Shown in pieces: positions 8,111 to 17,699 of a stretch of DNA of 64,000 nt. The stretch lies in NCBI GenBank assembly GCA_016124575.1, contig WGNM01000021.1:24523-88522 (forward strand), given 5' to 3'. Each line of letters begins with the position of its first letter. Positions within the stretch are counted from its first letter, which is position 1. The notes beneath the pieces are model-generated. The model worked only from the letters and a program-made list of their open reading frames with translations, did no database searches and was not told the origin of the DNA. The DNA comes from Cryomorphaceae bacterium (GTDB taxonomy: Bacteria > Bacteroidota > Bacteroidia > Flavobacteriales_D > Sanyastnellaceae). The translations under genes were made by a program, and so were the position numbers.

Positions 8111-9043
8111 TTATTTTGAAAGTCCAATTTGGGTTCTGTATGTGCTATCACTGTTGTGATTGAGTTGCCAATAGGGCAAAAGTTCGGTGTGAATCAATGT
8201 GGCCTCAGTAGTGAGTTCCTGCGCTGCAGCTCCCCATCCATCCACATATGTTTCTTCCCATCTGCGTATGGTGTGCGGAAATGATTTGTCTGCATATATC
8301 CTCAGTACACGCTTCAATTCAGGGTATTCAACGGTATAGACAATTTCGTTCTCGTTCTCAGCCAATCGCAATTCAGCATTGTAGGCTGTGAATTCTATGT
8401 GCAACAAGCGGATGTATGTCAATGCTGGTACAACTTTGAATTTCCCAACGGGCAAAGCTTCCGGATTCATGCGAAGTGATGTCCACAAGCCGTCTTCAAG
8501 TATCTCCGCTTTCATCTCGAAATCTTTATCGCCTTCACTTTCAAAGTACGAAAACAGTCGTGCCCTATATCCATTTGCTACCTGATTCATCTGTATGAAT
8601 GCATGTCCACACCACTCTTGCACACTCGATGTAGCCTTCATCGGCTGATGAAATGCCTCGGTGTCGACTGGCGTGAACGCTGATGTCATAACAGAATATG
8701 GATAGATTCCAGTAAGAAATTTCTTGACGTTGTTGATTTTCATAACGCGGACGTCATTTCCATCTTCTTGGTCGCTTTTCACTTGTTTGTCTGAATCAAA
8801 TGGCTCTGTGACATAGATTTGAACAGCCTCTCCAGCGCGCAATTCTCCATACCGCGCTTGCTTGAGTTCAAATGTATTTACTTCGCCCAATCCTGAATAC
8901 CAATAGGCTTTGAACGCATCTGATGGTTCTGAATAGGTAGGGGTAGATTTGGTTTCTGGCGTGGACGATGCACAACTCAAGGCGATGCATAATACGGCAG
9001 ACAAAGAGCCAAAAATCAGTTTGAAATAGATCGATTTCATCAT
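8111..9043 (-). CDS. Conserved Bacteroidota lipoprotein (often mislabelled Maf)
   Basis: From ATG 9043 the protein has 310 residues and a lipoprotein signal ending in ALSC. GGAG (9053-9056) lies 9 nt before that ATG and decides the start over TTG 9058. Recognisable family motifs are KAYWYSGLGEVNTFELKQAR, EAVQIYVTEPFDSDKQVK, GIYPYSVMTSAFTP and SVQEWCGHAF. I recall homologues carrying the database label 'septum formation inhibitor Maf', but nothing here resembles the Maf nucleotide pyrophosphatase. The function is unknown; a periplasmic or outer-membrane location is implied. Confidence 0.75.
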   Translation of the reverse strand: MMKSIYFKLIFGSLSAVLCIALSCASSTPETKSTPTYSEPSDAFKAYWYSGLGEVNTFELKQARYGELRAGEAVQIYVTEPFDSDKQVKSDQEDGNDVRVMKINNVKKFLTGIYPYSVMTSAFTPVDTEAFHQPMKATSSVQEWCGHAFIQMNQVANGYRARLFSYFESEGDKDFEMKAEILEDGLWTSLRMNPEALPVGKFKVVPALTYIRLLHIEFTAYNAELRLAENENEIVYTVEYPELKRVLRIYADKSFPHTIRRWEETYVDGWGAAAQELTTEATLIHTELLPYWQLNHNSDSTYRTQIGLSK

Positions 9044-9097
9044 TGATGTTTTCTCCAAAATTAAGCTAATAACAGCTCGGTAGCTATCACGAATGTA

Positions 9098-10252
9098 TTA
9101 CGACAATAAGCCGCTATTCTTAAATGCATTTTCGAAGTCAGATATTAACAAATCACTGTGCTCCAATCCGATGTATAATCGCATCAGTGATAGTGGATAT
9201 AAATCATGAGGAAAAACGGTGGCTGGCAAAAGTAAACTCTCATATCCACCCCAACTTACCGCCAATCGGATGTATTTCAGTGAATTGCAGAATACTTCAA
9301 CGACTTCTTTTTTATCTGTGTTCAACTCAAACGAAAACATTGGAATGCGCACGGAGAACTGCTCCAAGGCCAACTTGTGGTCGGGATGACTTTCTAGAAA
9401 GGGGTCGTGAACAACCTTAACTCCGGGGTGATTCTCAAGGTAATCTGAAATCGTTTTGGCTTGTATCTCTGCCTGCCGCATGCGGATTTCAAAGGTGCGC
9501 AAACTGCGAATGAGCAACCAGGCGTCGTTCGGACTCATGGTAGCTCCCAATGTCATGTACTCTGCCATGAAAATTGAAGATATCCTTTTGGCACTGGCGC
9601 AAACCACGCCTCCAACAACGTCGCTGTGTCCGCTGATGAATTTGGTGGCTGAATGGACAACCATATCTACTCCCAGTTCTACAGGGTAGTGGTTCAATAA
9701 TGATCCGTAGGTGTTGTCTAAAATGGTCGTTACACCACGTTTCTTGGCTTCTGCTATGAAATGTGCGATGTCGTGACATTCAAATGTTATTGAAGTCGGA
9801 CTTTCGAGATACAGCAATGTCGTATTCTGTTTCCACGCTTTCGCAAGCGACTCGGGATCTCTTCCATCAATAAAGCTTACCTCAACATTGTACTTGCCTA
9901 GAAAAGGTCCCAAGAGTTTTTTTGTCCAACTGTACGCGTAATCAACACAAATGACGTGTTCACCACCCGAAACACTGTTCATAACAGCTGCGGCAACGGC
10001 CGCCGATCCACTGCCAAAACAAAGTGCCGCTTCTGTACCTTGCAAAGCAGCGAGCTTTTTTTCTAAGAGACGCACAGTAGGGTTCGCTCCCCGGGTGTAA
10101 ATAGGAAGGTGCTCTTCGTTGGCCATGGCGGCACGAAAATCATTAACGGTCTTGAAATCGAAATTGCTCGATTGATAAATAGGTGGGGAAACGGTTCGAA
10201 ATGTAGGGTCGTCGTATTCACCCAAATGATGCAGAATTTCCGTGAGATCCAT
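9098..10252 (-). CDS. Cys/Met metabolism PLP-dependent enzyme (cystathionine gamma-synthase/lyase type)
   Basis: A 384-residue fold-type I PLP enzyme of the Cys/Met family. Motifs: Tyr and Arg of PIYTRGANPTVRLLEKKLAAL, CFGSGSAAVAAA, LYLESPTS, LDNTYGS and the PLP lysine in HSATKFISGHSD (Lys204). The C-terminal SWGGYESLLLP closes the substrate site. The reaction could be cystathionine synthesis, cystathionine cleavage or methionine gamma-lyase; sequence alone does not decide. It lies 47 bp downstream of the unknown 236-residue gene on the same strand, so they may be co-transcribed. Confidence 0.88.
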   Translation of the reverse strand: MDLTEILHHLGEYDDPTFRTVSPPIYQSSNFDFKTVNDFRAAMANEEHLPIYTRGANPTVRLLEKKLAALQGTEAALCFGSGSAAVAAAVMNSVSGGEHVICVDYAYSWTKKLLGPFLGKYNVEVSFIDGRDPESLAKAWKQNTTLLYLESPTSITFECHDIAHFIAEAKKRGVTTILDNTYGSLLNHYPVELGVDMVVHSATKFISGHSDVVGGVVCASAKRISSIFMAEYMTLGATMSPNDAWLLIRSLRTFEIRMRQAEIQAKTISDYLENHPGVKVVHDPFLESHPDHKLALEQFSVRIPMFSFELNTDKKEVVEVFCNSLKYIRLAVSWGGYESLLLPATVFPHDLYPLSLMRLYIGLEHSDLLISDFENAFKNSGLLS

Positions 10253-10299
10253 AGCACAAGTTTGTGCGAAGGTAAGTCACTTATGCTTTGGTTGTAGCT

Positions 10300-11010
10300 C
10301 TAACTGAATTCACAAACACCTCGAAACAGTCGCTTTTTGAAGAGGGGCAAGAGTGTTTCTTGTGTTGGCAGCATGCGCATCGGTCGGAGCAAAAACGCTG
10401 CTGGATTGGGTAGATCCCGAAAATTTTTAGTCAACTCCAACTTAAGATTGCTGAACGATTCACTGAGCCGAATAACTTTCCTGCCTAAAAATGATACTTC
10501 CAAAGGTGCCGCTGCCTCGTATTGCACAGTGCGTATGCTGTACTTAAAAATGTCGACTTGCGACAAGGTATCGTGGTATAGAAAGGCATAGCCTTCTTTA
10601 ATGTATGTCGGCAATACGCCTATGGGCTCAAAATCGATTGTTGCCAAATACTCATCTGATTTGGTTGATGCATAGGTGAAGTTTTGTTCGATATAGGGCA
10701 AGGCAAAGGTGGCAATCTCTTCTAGTTTTTTTGAGGCATCGGTTTGCGCTAAAGCGGATGTGTAAAGCAGTTTATGCTTTGAAATATCCATGCCCGACAG
10801 CTCTTGCTCAGCGGTTTGATGAAAATGCCTAACCTGAAAAAGAAAGCTAGACAATATGTCTTTCTGGTTTTTCAACTCTTCCAGGTGAGGGTAAAGCTTA
10901 TCTGCCTCAAAATTCTTTGATACATGCTGGAGGTATGCAAACAACTGATATTGCTTCATCTCTAGGTCTAATTCACCTGTAGTCAGCCAGTTCTCTTCCA
11001 AATGTTTCAT
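10300..11010 (-). CDS. Conserved hypothetical protein
   Basis: A 236-residue protein without signal peptide or transmembrane helix. The N-terminal 100 residues are predicted helical (KQYQLFAYLQHVSKNFEADK, then several Leu/Lys/Glu heptads); the middle contains IGVLPTYIKEGYAFLY and YEAAAPLEVSFLG. I recognise no family. The divergent gene on the other side (from 11128) belongs to a conserved pair with dapA, and this gene precedes the Cys/Met PLP enzyme on the same strand, so a role near amino-acid metabolism is possible but unproven. Confidence 0.65.
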   Translation of the reverse strand: MKHLEENWLTTGELDLEMKQYQLFAYLQHVSKNFEADKLYPHLEELKNQKDILSSFLFQVRHFHQTAEQELSGMDISKHKLLYTSALAQTDASKKLEEIATFALPYIEQNFTYASTKSDEYLATIDFEPIGVLPTYIKEGYAFLYHDTLSQVDIFKYSIRTVQYEAAAPLEVSFLGRKVIRLSESFSNLKLELTKNFRDLPNPAAFLLRPMRMLPTQETLLPLFKKRLFRGVCEFS

Positions 11011-11091
11011 GGTTTGCCTTTTTAAATTAAACGTGAAACATGCTATTGAGGTTCATTGAAGATGTTTTTTTTATCTTTCCTTACATATTAG

Positions 11092-11123
11092 TTGGTAACT
11101 CGCATCCTTTGAAACTAAATTTG
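11092..11123 (+). promoter_or_regulatory. Predicted promoter of the DUF6913-like/dapA pair
   Basis: TTG (11092-11094) and TAAATTTG (11116-11123) are 21 bp apart, as in Bacteroidetes sigma-A promoters. The start ATG is at 11128, so transcription would begin at or within a base or two of the ATG, suggesting a leaderless or nearly leaderless mRNA. Confidence 0.5.
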
Positions 11124-11127
11124 TTCT

Positions 11128-11682
11128 ATGTCTTTGGTAAGAAGTTTAAAAGAGAAAGCAGGGGAGTATTACCTTGGCCGGGAGCAAGCTCCAGATCGCA
11201 CTAAATCTGGCAGTACTTTGCATGCTGCTGCCAGTGTAGCAATACTATACAACGATTCAGATGAAGCGTATTACAAGAAGATCCGGTCGTATGTAAAGCT
11301 ACTTCACGAATCTTTCGGGGTGCAACGCGTTTGTGCGTTGGGTTATGTCGACAATACAGCCAAAGAGCTTCCGAGGTACCAAGTTCAAAAGCTTGAATAC
11401 ATGTACTTCACGAAAAGCGATTTGAATTGGCACTTGAAACCTACTGTAAGTCTGATGCACTTCATCGACGAAAAATTTGACGTGCTGATCGACCTTTCAA
11501 CTTCTCCAAGTTTACCGCTTCGCTACATTCTCAAGGCTTCGCATGCTGGAATGAAAGTAGGAACACCTGCTTCTGGTGCAGCCGATTTGCTTGATTTTAT
11601 GGTAGAAACTCAAGAGAATACTTCGCCTGAAGATTTTTGGAATCAAGCATTGTTTTACCTTTCTAATCTTCCTTTACAATGA
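11128..11682 (+). CDS. DUF6913-like conserved protein upstream of dapA
   Basis: A 184-residue soluble protein. The start (LKEKAGEYYLGREQAPDR), AILYNDSDEAYYKKIRSYVK, RVCALGYVD, the MYFTKSDLNW segment and FDVLIDLSTSPSLPLRYILK are conserved in Bacteroidota proteins that I recall immediately before dapA (now DUF6913). The last part (ASHAGMKVGT) looks like a nucleotide-sugar or Rossmann-type loop, but the function is not known. The stop overlaps the dapA start by 4 bp (ATGA), strong evidence of co-translation with lysine synthesis. Confidence 0.75.
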   Translation: MSLVRSLKEKAGEYYLGREQAPDRTKSGSTLHAAASVAILYNDSDEAYYKKIRSYVKLLHESFGVQRVCALGYVDNTAKELPRYQVQKLEYMYFTKSDLNWHLKPTVSLMHFIDEKFDVLIDLSTSPSLPLRYILKASHAGMKVGTPASGAADLLDFMVETQENTSPEDFWNQALFYLSNLPLQ

Positions 11683-12569
11683 GAGACTTTAACGGACTTG
11701 GCGTAGCCATGGTGACACCATTCAATGCTGATGGTTCAATAGATTATGCGGGCCTAAAACGATTAACCGAACACTTGATCAAAGGGGGAGTAGATTACTT
11801 CGTGGTGCAAGGCACCACGGGAGAGTCTCCTACATTGACGCAAGACGAAAAACGCAGTGTGTTGGATTTTGTCCTTGAAGTAAATAATGGACGAAAGCCA
11901 GTTGTTTTCGGCATCGGTGGCAACAACACACGTGTGGTTTGTGAAACGCTAGATAAATTCGATGCGAAGGGTGTTAGCGGTATCTTATCCGTGAGTCCAT
12001 ACTACAACAAGCCTACACAACAAGGAATCTACGAGCATTACAAAGCTATTTCAGAACATTCGCCTGTTTCAATCATTCTTTATAATGTGCCGGGAAGAAC
12101 AGGTAGTTCAATTTCTCCATCTACAACTGTGCGTTTGGCTTCTGATTTTAAAAACATCGTGGCAGTCAAAGAAGCATGCGGTAATATTGAGCAAATCGAA
12201 GAAATCATTGCGATAAAACCTGCAGATTTTCAGGTTATTTCTGGCGATGATGGATTAACGCTTCCGTTGATTAGCTTGGGTGCTGTGGGCGTTATTTCTG
12301 TAGTAGGAAATGCCTTTCCAGCGCAGTTTAGCAAGATGGTGCATCAAGCCCTATTCGGTCAACTTCACGATGCTCGTCCGATTCATTTTAAACTTCGCAA
12401 GATTACGCAATTGCTGTTCAAAGAAGGCAATCCAGGCGGCATTAAAGAAGTGTTGAAACATATGGGGATTTGTGACAACCACATGCGATTGCCACTTTAC
12501 CCTGTATCAGAAGAAACACGTCAGCTCATCTATCGCGAAATTGCTGAAAGTGAGCTGATTCACGTGTAA
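11679..12569 (+). CDS. dapA: 4-hydroxy-tetrahydrodipicolinate synthase
   Basis: A 296-residue TIM-barrel lyase that condenses pyruvate with aspartate semialdehyde in lysine and diaminopimelate synthesis. The Schiff-base lysine is Lys164 in NIVAVKEACGN, the catalytic Tyr135 is in IILYNVPGRTG, and VQGTTGES binds the pyruvate carboxylate. Full length, no anomaly. It overlaps the upstream gene by 4 bp and converges with the transketolase C-subunit gene, with only 3 bp between the stops. Confidence 0.97.
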   Translation: MRDFNGLGVAMVTPFNADGSIDYAGLKRLTEHLIKGGVDYFVVQGTTGESPTLTQDEKRSVLDFVLEVNNGRKPVVFGIGGNNTRVVCETLDKFDAKGVSGILSVSPYYNKPTQQGIYEHYKAISEHSPVSIILYNVPGRTGSSISPSTTVRLASDFKNIVAVKEACGNIEQIEEIIAIKPADFQVISGDDGLTLPLISLGAVGVISVVGNAFPAQFSKMVHQALFGQLHDARPIHFKLRKITQLLFKEGNPGGIKEVLKHMGICDNHMRLPLYPVSEETRQLIYREIAESELIHV

Positions 12570-12572
12570 TTC

Positions 12573-13529
12573 TTATCCTTTTCTCTTCATTACTTGAAGC
12601 ACTGCATTTACCACGTCGTTGGTATCTATGCCGTACTTTGTCATCAACTCTTCTGGCGTTCCGCTCTCACCAAATGAGTCGTTTACACCTACCATCTCCA
12701 TCGGGGTTGGATGGTTGCGAACCAAACAACGCGCAACTGATTCTCCCAATCCTCCTGCAAGCTGATGCTCTTCTGCAGTAACTATGGCACCTGTCTTTCT
12801 TACCGAAGCCAAAATAGCTTCTTCATCCAATGGCTTAATGGTATGAATGTTAATCAATTCCACGCTAATACCTTTCTCTGCCAAAATATGTCCTGCCTCA
12901 ATTGATTTCCATACCAAATGTCCGGTAGCAACGATGGTTACATCGGTGCCTTCGTTCAACATCACTGCTTTTCCTATCTCGAACTTTTGATTTTCTGGGG
13001 TGAATACTGGCACTTTCGGACGACCAAAACGCAAGTAAACAGGACCGTCATATTCTGCGATAGCAAGCGTGGCAGCCTTGGTTTGATTGTAATCACATGG
13101 ATTGATAACCACCATGTGAGGCAGCATCTTCATCATACCAACATCCTCGAGAATCTGGTGTGTTGCACCGTCTTCACCTAAAGTTAGTCCGGCATGCGAT
13201 GCACATATTTTCACGTTTTTCTCACTGTAAGCTACTGATTGCCGAATTTGATCATATACGCGGCCCGTCGAAAAGTTCGCAAATGTCCCGGTGAATGGAA
13301 TCTTTCCACCGATTGTCATACCGGCTGCCATACCTATCATATTGGCCTCTGCAATTCCTGTTTGAAAGAAGCGCTCTGGGAATGCATCCTTGAATGCATC
13401 CATCTTTAATGATCCGGTAAGGTCGGCACACAAGGCGACAACATTCGGGTTTTTCTGGCCTGCTTCTAAAAGCCCTGCTCCAAAGCCTGAACGTGTATCC
13501 TTGTTTCCGGTAATTTCAAATTTTCTCAT
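12573..13529 (-). CDS. Transketolase, C-terminal subunit
   Basis: A 318-residue protein with the pyrimidine-binding and C-terminal domains of transketolase: [34 protein letters not shown] (with the Glu that activates TPP), [22 protein letters not shown] and [13 protein letters not shown]. It works with the separate N-terminal subunit encoded about 1.4 kb upstream (14938-15783) to exchange two-carbon units in the pentose phosphate pathway. Split transketolases are normal in this phylum, so this is not a frameshift. Unusually, another gene lies between the two halves. Confidence 0.94.
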   Translation of the reverse strand: MRKFEITGNKDTRSGFGAGLLEAGQKNPNVVALCADLTGSLKMDAFKDAFPERFFQTGIAEANMIGMAAGMTIGGKIPFTGTFANFSTGRVYDQIRQSVAYSEKNVKICASHAGLTLGEDGATHQILEDVGMMKMLPHMVVINPCDYNQTKAATLAIAEYDGPVYLRFGRPKVPVFTPENQKFEIGKAVMLNEGTDVTIVATGHLVWKSIEAGHILAEKGISVELINIHTIKPLDEEAILASVRKTGAIVTAEEHQLAGGLGESVARCLVRNHPTPMEMVGVNDSFGESGTPEELMTKYGIDTNDVVNAVLQVMKRKG

Positions 13530-13543
13530 GATAGGAGGTATTG

Positions 13544-14905
13544 CTAATTCAAATTTATGGTTGTTGAAGCACCACTTTTAATGGTAAATGTCTTTTCAAT
13601 GGTATACAATGTCTGTCGCGCGTTTCTTGCGCGGAATAACAATCGGTATTGGCCCGGTTGCAAATAGTATCTTCCTCCCGGATCGCCTTCCGAAAACTTC
13701 ACTGCTGTCTCAAGTTTGTTATCTCTTTCAACGAGTATAGACCCGTAACCTGATGATCCGGCTGATAAAATGAGGGTGCCGGGCACGGGGACAACAATGG
13801 GTGTTGTTTCTCCATCTTTGATTTCAACATCATCGATGTAGGTGCGCGGGGTTGTCAATATTTCTAAGTCATACAATCCTGTCAAATACCTTTCTTTGGT
13901 TCCAAAAACCTGACTGTTGACGAGTTCACATTGATCTTTGGTATGCACCAAACATTGAATTTTATCGAAGTCTGATCGTCGACTGGAGAACTGAAGGTCC
14001 AAATTTCCTTGGGCAGCATCGACTTCAAACGTGGTATGTTCTCCCGGTAAAACGACCAAGGAATCTTTCACAATAGGAGGCAGGGTATGAACAACCAAAC
14101 GATAGGTCGGTAGTGGATCCAATGACAGGGTATCGGGGTTGCCAGCCGAGTTCATTGTATGCACGTAATCGTACAAAATAGCATTGGTGCGCATGTCGTA
14201 AAGAGTGAATGGCACATTCGTTTCTGTAGCTTCTTGGCGTGAATTGTTTAAGTTTATTTGAACAGAGGTGTTGTTCAATGCTTCGGTGATGACCAATTGT
14301 AGCACGGTTTCGAAGGTCTCTGGGTCGGTGGCGTCGAAGTAGTTACCTACACATTCGAAGGTAGATTTGTACTTGTCGTCCAATCCGATTCCGATAATGA
14401 ACGGACGAACAATGATGTTCTTTTCCTGCAACGCTTTTGATACCGCGCATGGATCTTCGTCACAAGCTTCAATACCGTCGGTTATGAGAATGATGATATT
14501 TCGACAATTCGGACAGTCAGAAAAATCACCCGCTGCTTTCTCAAGAGATCGCGCAATAGGGGTGGTGCCCTGTGGTATTATACGCGACAATTCTTTACTG
14601 ATTATCAAGTTGTTACCACTGCCAATCGGAACCACCAATTCAGTGTCGTCACAATCTTGTTGTCCTTGAACATGCTTGGTTTGATGTCCGTAAACACGCA
14701 ACCCAATTTCCAAATTCTCAAACAAATAAATCTCTTCCAAAGTCTCTGAAAGCAGTCTTGTTGCAGATTCAATTTTTCGCTCTCCGGCCCAATAACCATT
14801 CATGCTATTCGATGCATCGAAAACAAAAAGGATACGTGTTTTTTCCTGGCCTATAGAAAATAGCCAGGCGAAAGAAAATAGAAGAAGCGTTGCGACATTT
14901 TTCAT
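13544..14905 (-). CDS. Exported von Willebrand factor A domain protein
   Basis: A 453-residue protein with signal peptide [24 protein letters not shown] domain follows at about residues 25-220: the MIDAS motif is [10 protein letters not shown], then [22 protein letters not shown] (MIDAS Thr) and [16 protein letters not shown]. The C-terminal half has repeated short beta modules ending with a carboxypeptidase-reg-like strand set ([20 protein letters not shown]). It lies 14 bp before the transketolase C gene and 32 bp after the N gene, all on one strand. Its location in the periplasm makes a direct metabolic link unlikely. Confidence 0.85.
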   Translation of the reverse strand: MKNVATLLLFSFAWLFSIGQEKTRILFVFDASNSMNGYWAGERKIESATRLLSETLEEIYLFENLEIGLRVYGHQTKHVQGQQDCDDTELVVPIGSGNNLIISKELSRIIPQGTTPIARSLEKAAGDFSDCPNCRNIIILITDGIEACDEDPCAVSKALQEKNIIVRPFIIGIGLDDKYKSTFECVGNYFDATDPETFETVLQLVITEALNNTSVQINLNNSRQEATETNVPFTLYDMRTNAILYDYVHTMNSAGNPDTLSLDPLPTYRLVVHTLPPIVKDSLVVLPGEHTTFEVDAAQGNLDLQFSSRRSDFDKIQCLVHTKDQCELVNSQVFGTKERYLTGLYDLEILTTPRTYIDDVEIKDGETTPIVVPVPGTLILSAGSSGYGSILVERDNKLETAVKFSEGDPGGRYYLQPGQYRLLFRARNARQTLYTIEKTFTIKSGASTTINLN

Positions 14906-14937
14906 GTTTGCGAATCAAGCAAAGGCAATGCCATGTA

Positions 14938-15783
14938 TCAGTAGTCTCCCAATGTCTCTGGAAGTTGAGAAAGTGCATCTGCCAATTGCTGGTCGTTAGG
15001 AGCTACTCCATGCCAATGGTGTGTGCCTTCCATAAAATCAACCCCTTTACCCATTGATGTCTTCATCAAAACAATAACAGGTTTTCCTTTTCCAGATGCT
15101 GCACGAGCAGACTTCATGGTACTGGCAATGGCCTCAAAATCATGGCCATCCATGTCCATTACTACCCATCCAAAAGCTTCCCATTTCGCTCGCAAACTAC
15201 CCAATGAAAGGACGTCTTCGGTTGACCCGTCGATCTGTTGTCCGTTGCAGTCAACAGTCGCTATCAAATTATCAATCTTATTGTGTGCCGCGTACATTGC
15301 AGCTTCCCATATTTGGCCTTCTTGCAATTCTCCATCTCCATGAAGGGTGAAAACCGTGGTGCCATCGTTGTTCAACTTCTTTGCTTCAGCAGCTCCAATG
15401 GCAACCGACAACCCTTGACCTAACGATCCGGACGCGATGCGTATTCCAGGCAATCCTTCTTCTGTTGCTGGGTGTCCTTGCAAGCGTGTGTTAAGCCTTC
15501 TGAAAGTCCCCAACTCACTCACAGGGAAATACCCCGAATGTGCCAAAACACTATACCAAACAGGTGATATATGTCCGTTCGATAAGAAAAACAAATCCTC
15601 ACCAATTCCATTCATACTGAACACTGGCGCCTTGGTGGTCATCTCATTAAAGTACAAGTGGACGAAAAAGTCGGTGCATCCCAAAGATCCTCCAGGGTGT
15701 CCAGATTGAACAGCATGTACCATTCTAACAATGTCTCTCCGAACTTGCGAAGCGATTTCCTTTAATTCTGATGTCGTTTTCAT
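14938..15783 (-). CDS. Transketolase, N-terminal (TPP-binding) subunit
   Basis: A 281-residue subunit carrying the thiamine diphosphate site: HAVQSGHPGGSLGCTDFF, GHISPVWYSVLA, GSLGQGLSVAIGAA, and the Mg/TPP motif GDGELQEGQIWEAAMYAA followed by ATVDCNGQQIDG. It pairs with the C-terminal subunit at 12573-13529. First gene of a three-gene minus-strand cluster with a VWA gene in the middle. The divergent ychF gene begins about 135 bp away. Confidence 0.94.
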   Translation of the reverse strand: MKTTSELKEIASQVRRDIVRMVHAVQSGHPGGSLGCTDFFVHLYFNEMTTKAPVFSMNGIGEDLFFLSNGHISPVWYSVLAHSGYFPVSELGTFRRLNTRLQGHPATEEGLPGIRIASGSLGQGLSVAIGAAEAKKLNNDGTTVFTLHGDGELQEGQIWEAAMYAAHNKIDNLIATVDCNGQQIDGSTEDVLSLGSLRAKWEAFGWVVMDMDGHDFEAIASTMKSARAASGKGKPVIVLMKTSMGKGVDFMEGTHHWHGVAPNDQQLADALSQLPETLGDY

Positions 15784-15891
15784 GTGGTTTTATCTTGCTG
15801 TGCAAAAGTAGAATTTCACCTTTGGCAGCAAGGGGCTATGTTCAAAACTTTTGAAAACCATTTCTTGTTTTCGGTTACCATTGCTATTGGC

Positions 15892-15899
15892 TATCTTTG
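15892..15899 (+). promoter_or_regulatory. Predicted -7 box of ychF
   Basis: TATCTTTG is a perfect TAnnTTTG box. The spacing to a clear TTG upstream is 24 bp, longer than usual; a TTTC 19 bp upstream is the better-placed partner. Start codon 15919 follows after about 20 bp. Confidence 0.5.
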
Positions 15900-15918
15900 C
15901 GCGCTCAAATAGATCATT

Positions 15919-17016
15919 ATGGCGCTCAAATGTGGTATAGTTGGACTTCCTAACGTAGGGAAATCAACGCTTTTCAATTGTTTATCGAATGCAAAAGCGC
16001 AAAGTGCGAACTTTCCTTTTTGCACCATCGAACCCAATTTGGGTGTCATCACTGTTCCTGATGAACGTCTAAACAAATTAGCGGAAATCGTAAAACCACA
16101 AAATTTGGTTCCTACGACGGTGGAAATCGTCGACATAGCCGGGTTGGTGAAAGGTGCTAGCAAAGGTGAAGGACTCGGTAACAAGTTCTTGGCGAACATT
16201 CGTGAAACGGATGCCATCATTCACGTTCTGCGCTGCTTCGACGATGGTAACATCGTCCATGTTGATGGTTCTGTAAACCCTGTCCGCGACAAAGAAATCA
16301 TCGACATCGAATTGCAACTCAAAGATCTCGAAAACGTGGAAGCACGCATGGCTAAGGTGGCTCGCGCAGCATCAACTGGAGATAAAGATGCGAAGAAGAT
16401 GCAAGACATTCTTGTAAGAATTAAAGCTGCTTTGCTTGAAGGCAATTCTGTGAGAAGCGTGGAATTTGAAGATAGCGAGCTACCTCTTGTTGATGAATTG
16501 CAAATGCTAACATCTAAGCCTATTTTATACGTTTGCAACGTCGATGAAGCGAGCGTCGTAAATGGAAACAAACACGTAGAAGCTGTGCGCCAAGCTGTAG
16601 CTGCTGAAAACGCTGAGGTGTTGATCATTGGCGCTGCAATTGAAGCCGACATTGCTGAGCTCGAAGATCCTGAAGAAAGAGCGATGTTTCTTTCTGATAT
16701 GGGACTAGACCAGCCTGGTGTAGCTAAGTTGATAACCGCTGCTTACCGTTTGCTGAAATTGCAGACATACTTTACCGCAGGTGTGAAAGAGGTTCGCGCA
16801 TGGACCATACACAAAGGCTATACTGCGCCTGAGGCTGCAGGTGTAATCCACACAGATTTCCAAAAAGGATTCATTCGCGCAGAAGTAATGAAACTCGCTG
16901 ATTTCTTGTCGTTTGGTTCTGAACAAGCAGTGAAAGAAGCTGGGAAATTGTCGGTAGAAGGGAAGGAGTATATTGTTCAAGACGGCGATATCATGCACTT
17001 CCGCTTCAACGTATAA
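15919..17016 (+). CDS. ychF: Redox-regulated ATPase/GTPase YchF (OBG-like)
   Basis: A 365-residue TRAFAC P-loop protein. G1 is GLPNVGKST, the G3-type DIAGLVKGASKGEGLG follows, and NVDEA replaces the usual NKxD, as expected in a YchF that prefers ATP. A central coiled coil (about 130-200) and a C-terminal TGS domain (TYFTAGVKEVRAWTIHKG, GFIRAEV, DGDIMHFRFNV) complete it. It binds ribosomes and is linked to stress and redox response. Its TAA overlaps the next ATG by one base (TAATG). Confidence 0.96.
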   Translation: MALKCGIVGLPNVGKSTLFNCLSNAKAQSANFPFCTIEPNLGVITVPDERLNKLAEIVKPQNLVPTTVEIVDIAGLVKGASKGEGLGNKFLANIRETDAIIHVLRCFDDGNIVHVDGSVNPVRDKEIIDIELQLKDLENVEARMAKVARAASTGDKDAKKMQDILVRIKAALLEGNSVRSVEFEDSELPLVDELQMLTSKPILYVCNVDEASVVNGNKHVEAVRQAVAAENAEVLIIGAAIEADIAELEDPEERAMFLSDMGLDQPGVAKLITAAYRLLKLQTYFTAGVKEVRAWTIHKGYTAPEAAGVIHTDFQKGFIRAEVMKLADFLSFGSEQAVKEAGKLSVEGKEYIVQDGDIMHFRFNV

Positions 17017-17699
17017 TGCTTCCACGGTTTCTTTTCCTTTTCTCATTACTCCTTTTCGCTTCGTGTGCGAAGAAGCCACTGTATTCGTGTGAGAAAAGTG
17101 AAATAGACTGGTCAATGGCGAAAAATGCTTTGAACCAAGACTCTACTTTGCTTGTACTTGCCGACGTTTTTTTCGGATCACCTGAAGATTTAGTCCAATC
17201 AGAATACCTGCTCGAAAACCTAATCCTGCAATCAAATAAAAAGCGAAAAGTTGATCCCGAATGGGCTGCCATCATCGGCGAAGATCTTTATGTCGGGGAA
17301 AACAATGTCAATATCCACTTTATTGAAAAATTCTCTGGCTGTCTGAACAACCTTAACGGCGACAATTACCCGTACTTTCAAAGAATGGCGAGGTTGCTAG
17401 GAGACGCTTTTACGCTGCTCAACGAGCAGGATGCTTGGGACGAAGAGTTGAAAGGATTGGAGATCGGTACGTTGCAACCTAGTTTCAGCCTAAACAGCTA
17501 CTTCCTACCGCGGCATCAGGTAGGACTAGAGCTATACTTTTTAGATAACGAGGCGTCATTCAACGGCCCAGAAGCGCTCGCATTTTGGATTTGGCGCTAT
17601 GGCGATGCTACCAAAGACAATTGTTGGAGTACCTTGCAGCAAATTCTAGTTACTTATGACAAAGATTGGTGTCGTCTGCATCCTGATTACTGCTTGTAG
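17016..17699 (+). CDS. Putative lipoprotein of unknown function
   Basis: A 227-residue protein with lipoprotein signal ending FASC (Cys about residue 17). The mature region is predicted mostly helical, with conserved-looking aromatic and acidic stretches (SEIDWSMAKNALNQDS, LADVFFGSPEDLVQSEYLLE, LPRHQVGLELYFLD, WRYGDATKDNCWSTLQQIL). I recognise no family. It starts by one-base overlap with ychF and itself overlaps the next lipoprotein gene by 44 bp, so the four genes ychF to rhomboid form a tight transcription unit. Confidence 0.7.
   Translation: MLPRFLFLFSLLLFASCAKKPLYSCEKSEIDWSMAKNALNQDSTLLVLADVFFGSPEDLVQSEYLLENLILQSNKKRKVDPEWAAIIGEDLYVGENNVNIHFIEKFSGCLNNLNGDNYPYFQRMARLLGDAFTLLNEQDAWDEELKGLEIGTLQPSFSLNSYFLPRHQVGLELYFLDNEASFNGPEALAFWIWRYGDATKDNCWSTLQQILVTYDKDWCRLHPDYCL

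Noticed and set aside
12573..15783. Transketolase split by a frameshift or decay
   Set aside because: Both halves have intact domains and own starts; separate subunits are normal in this phylum.
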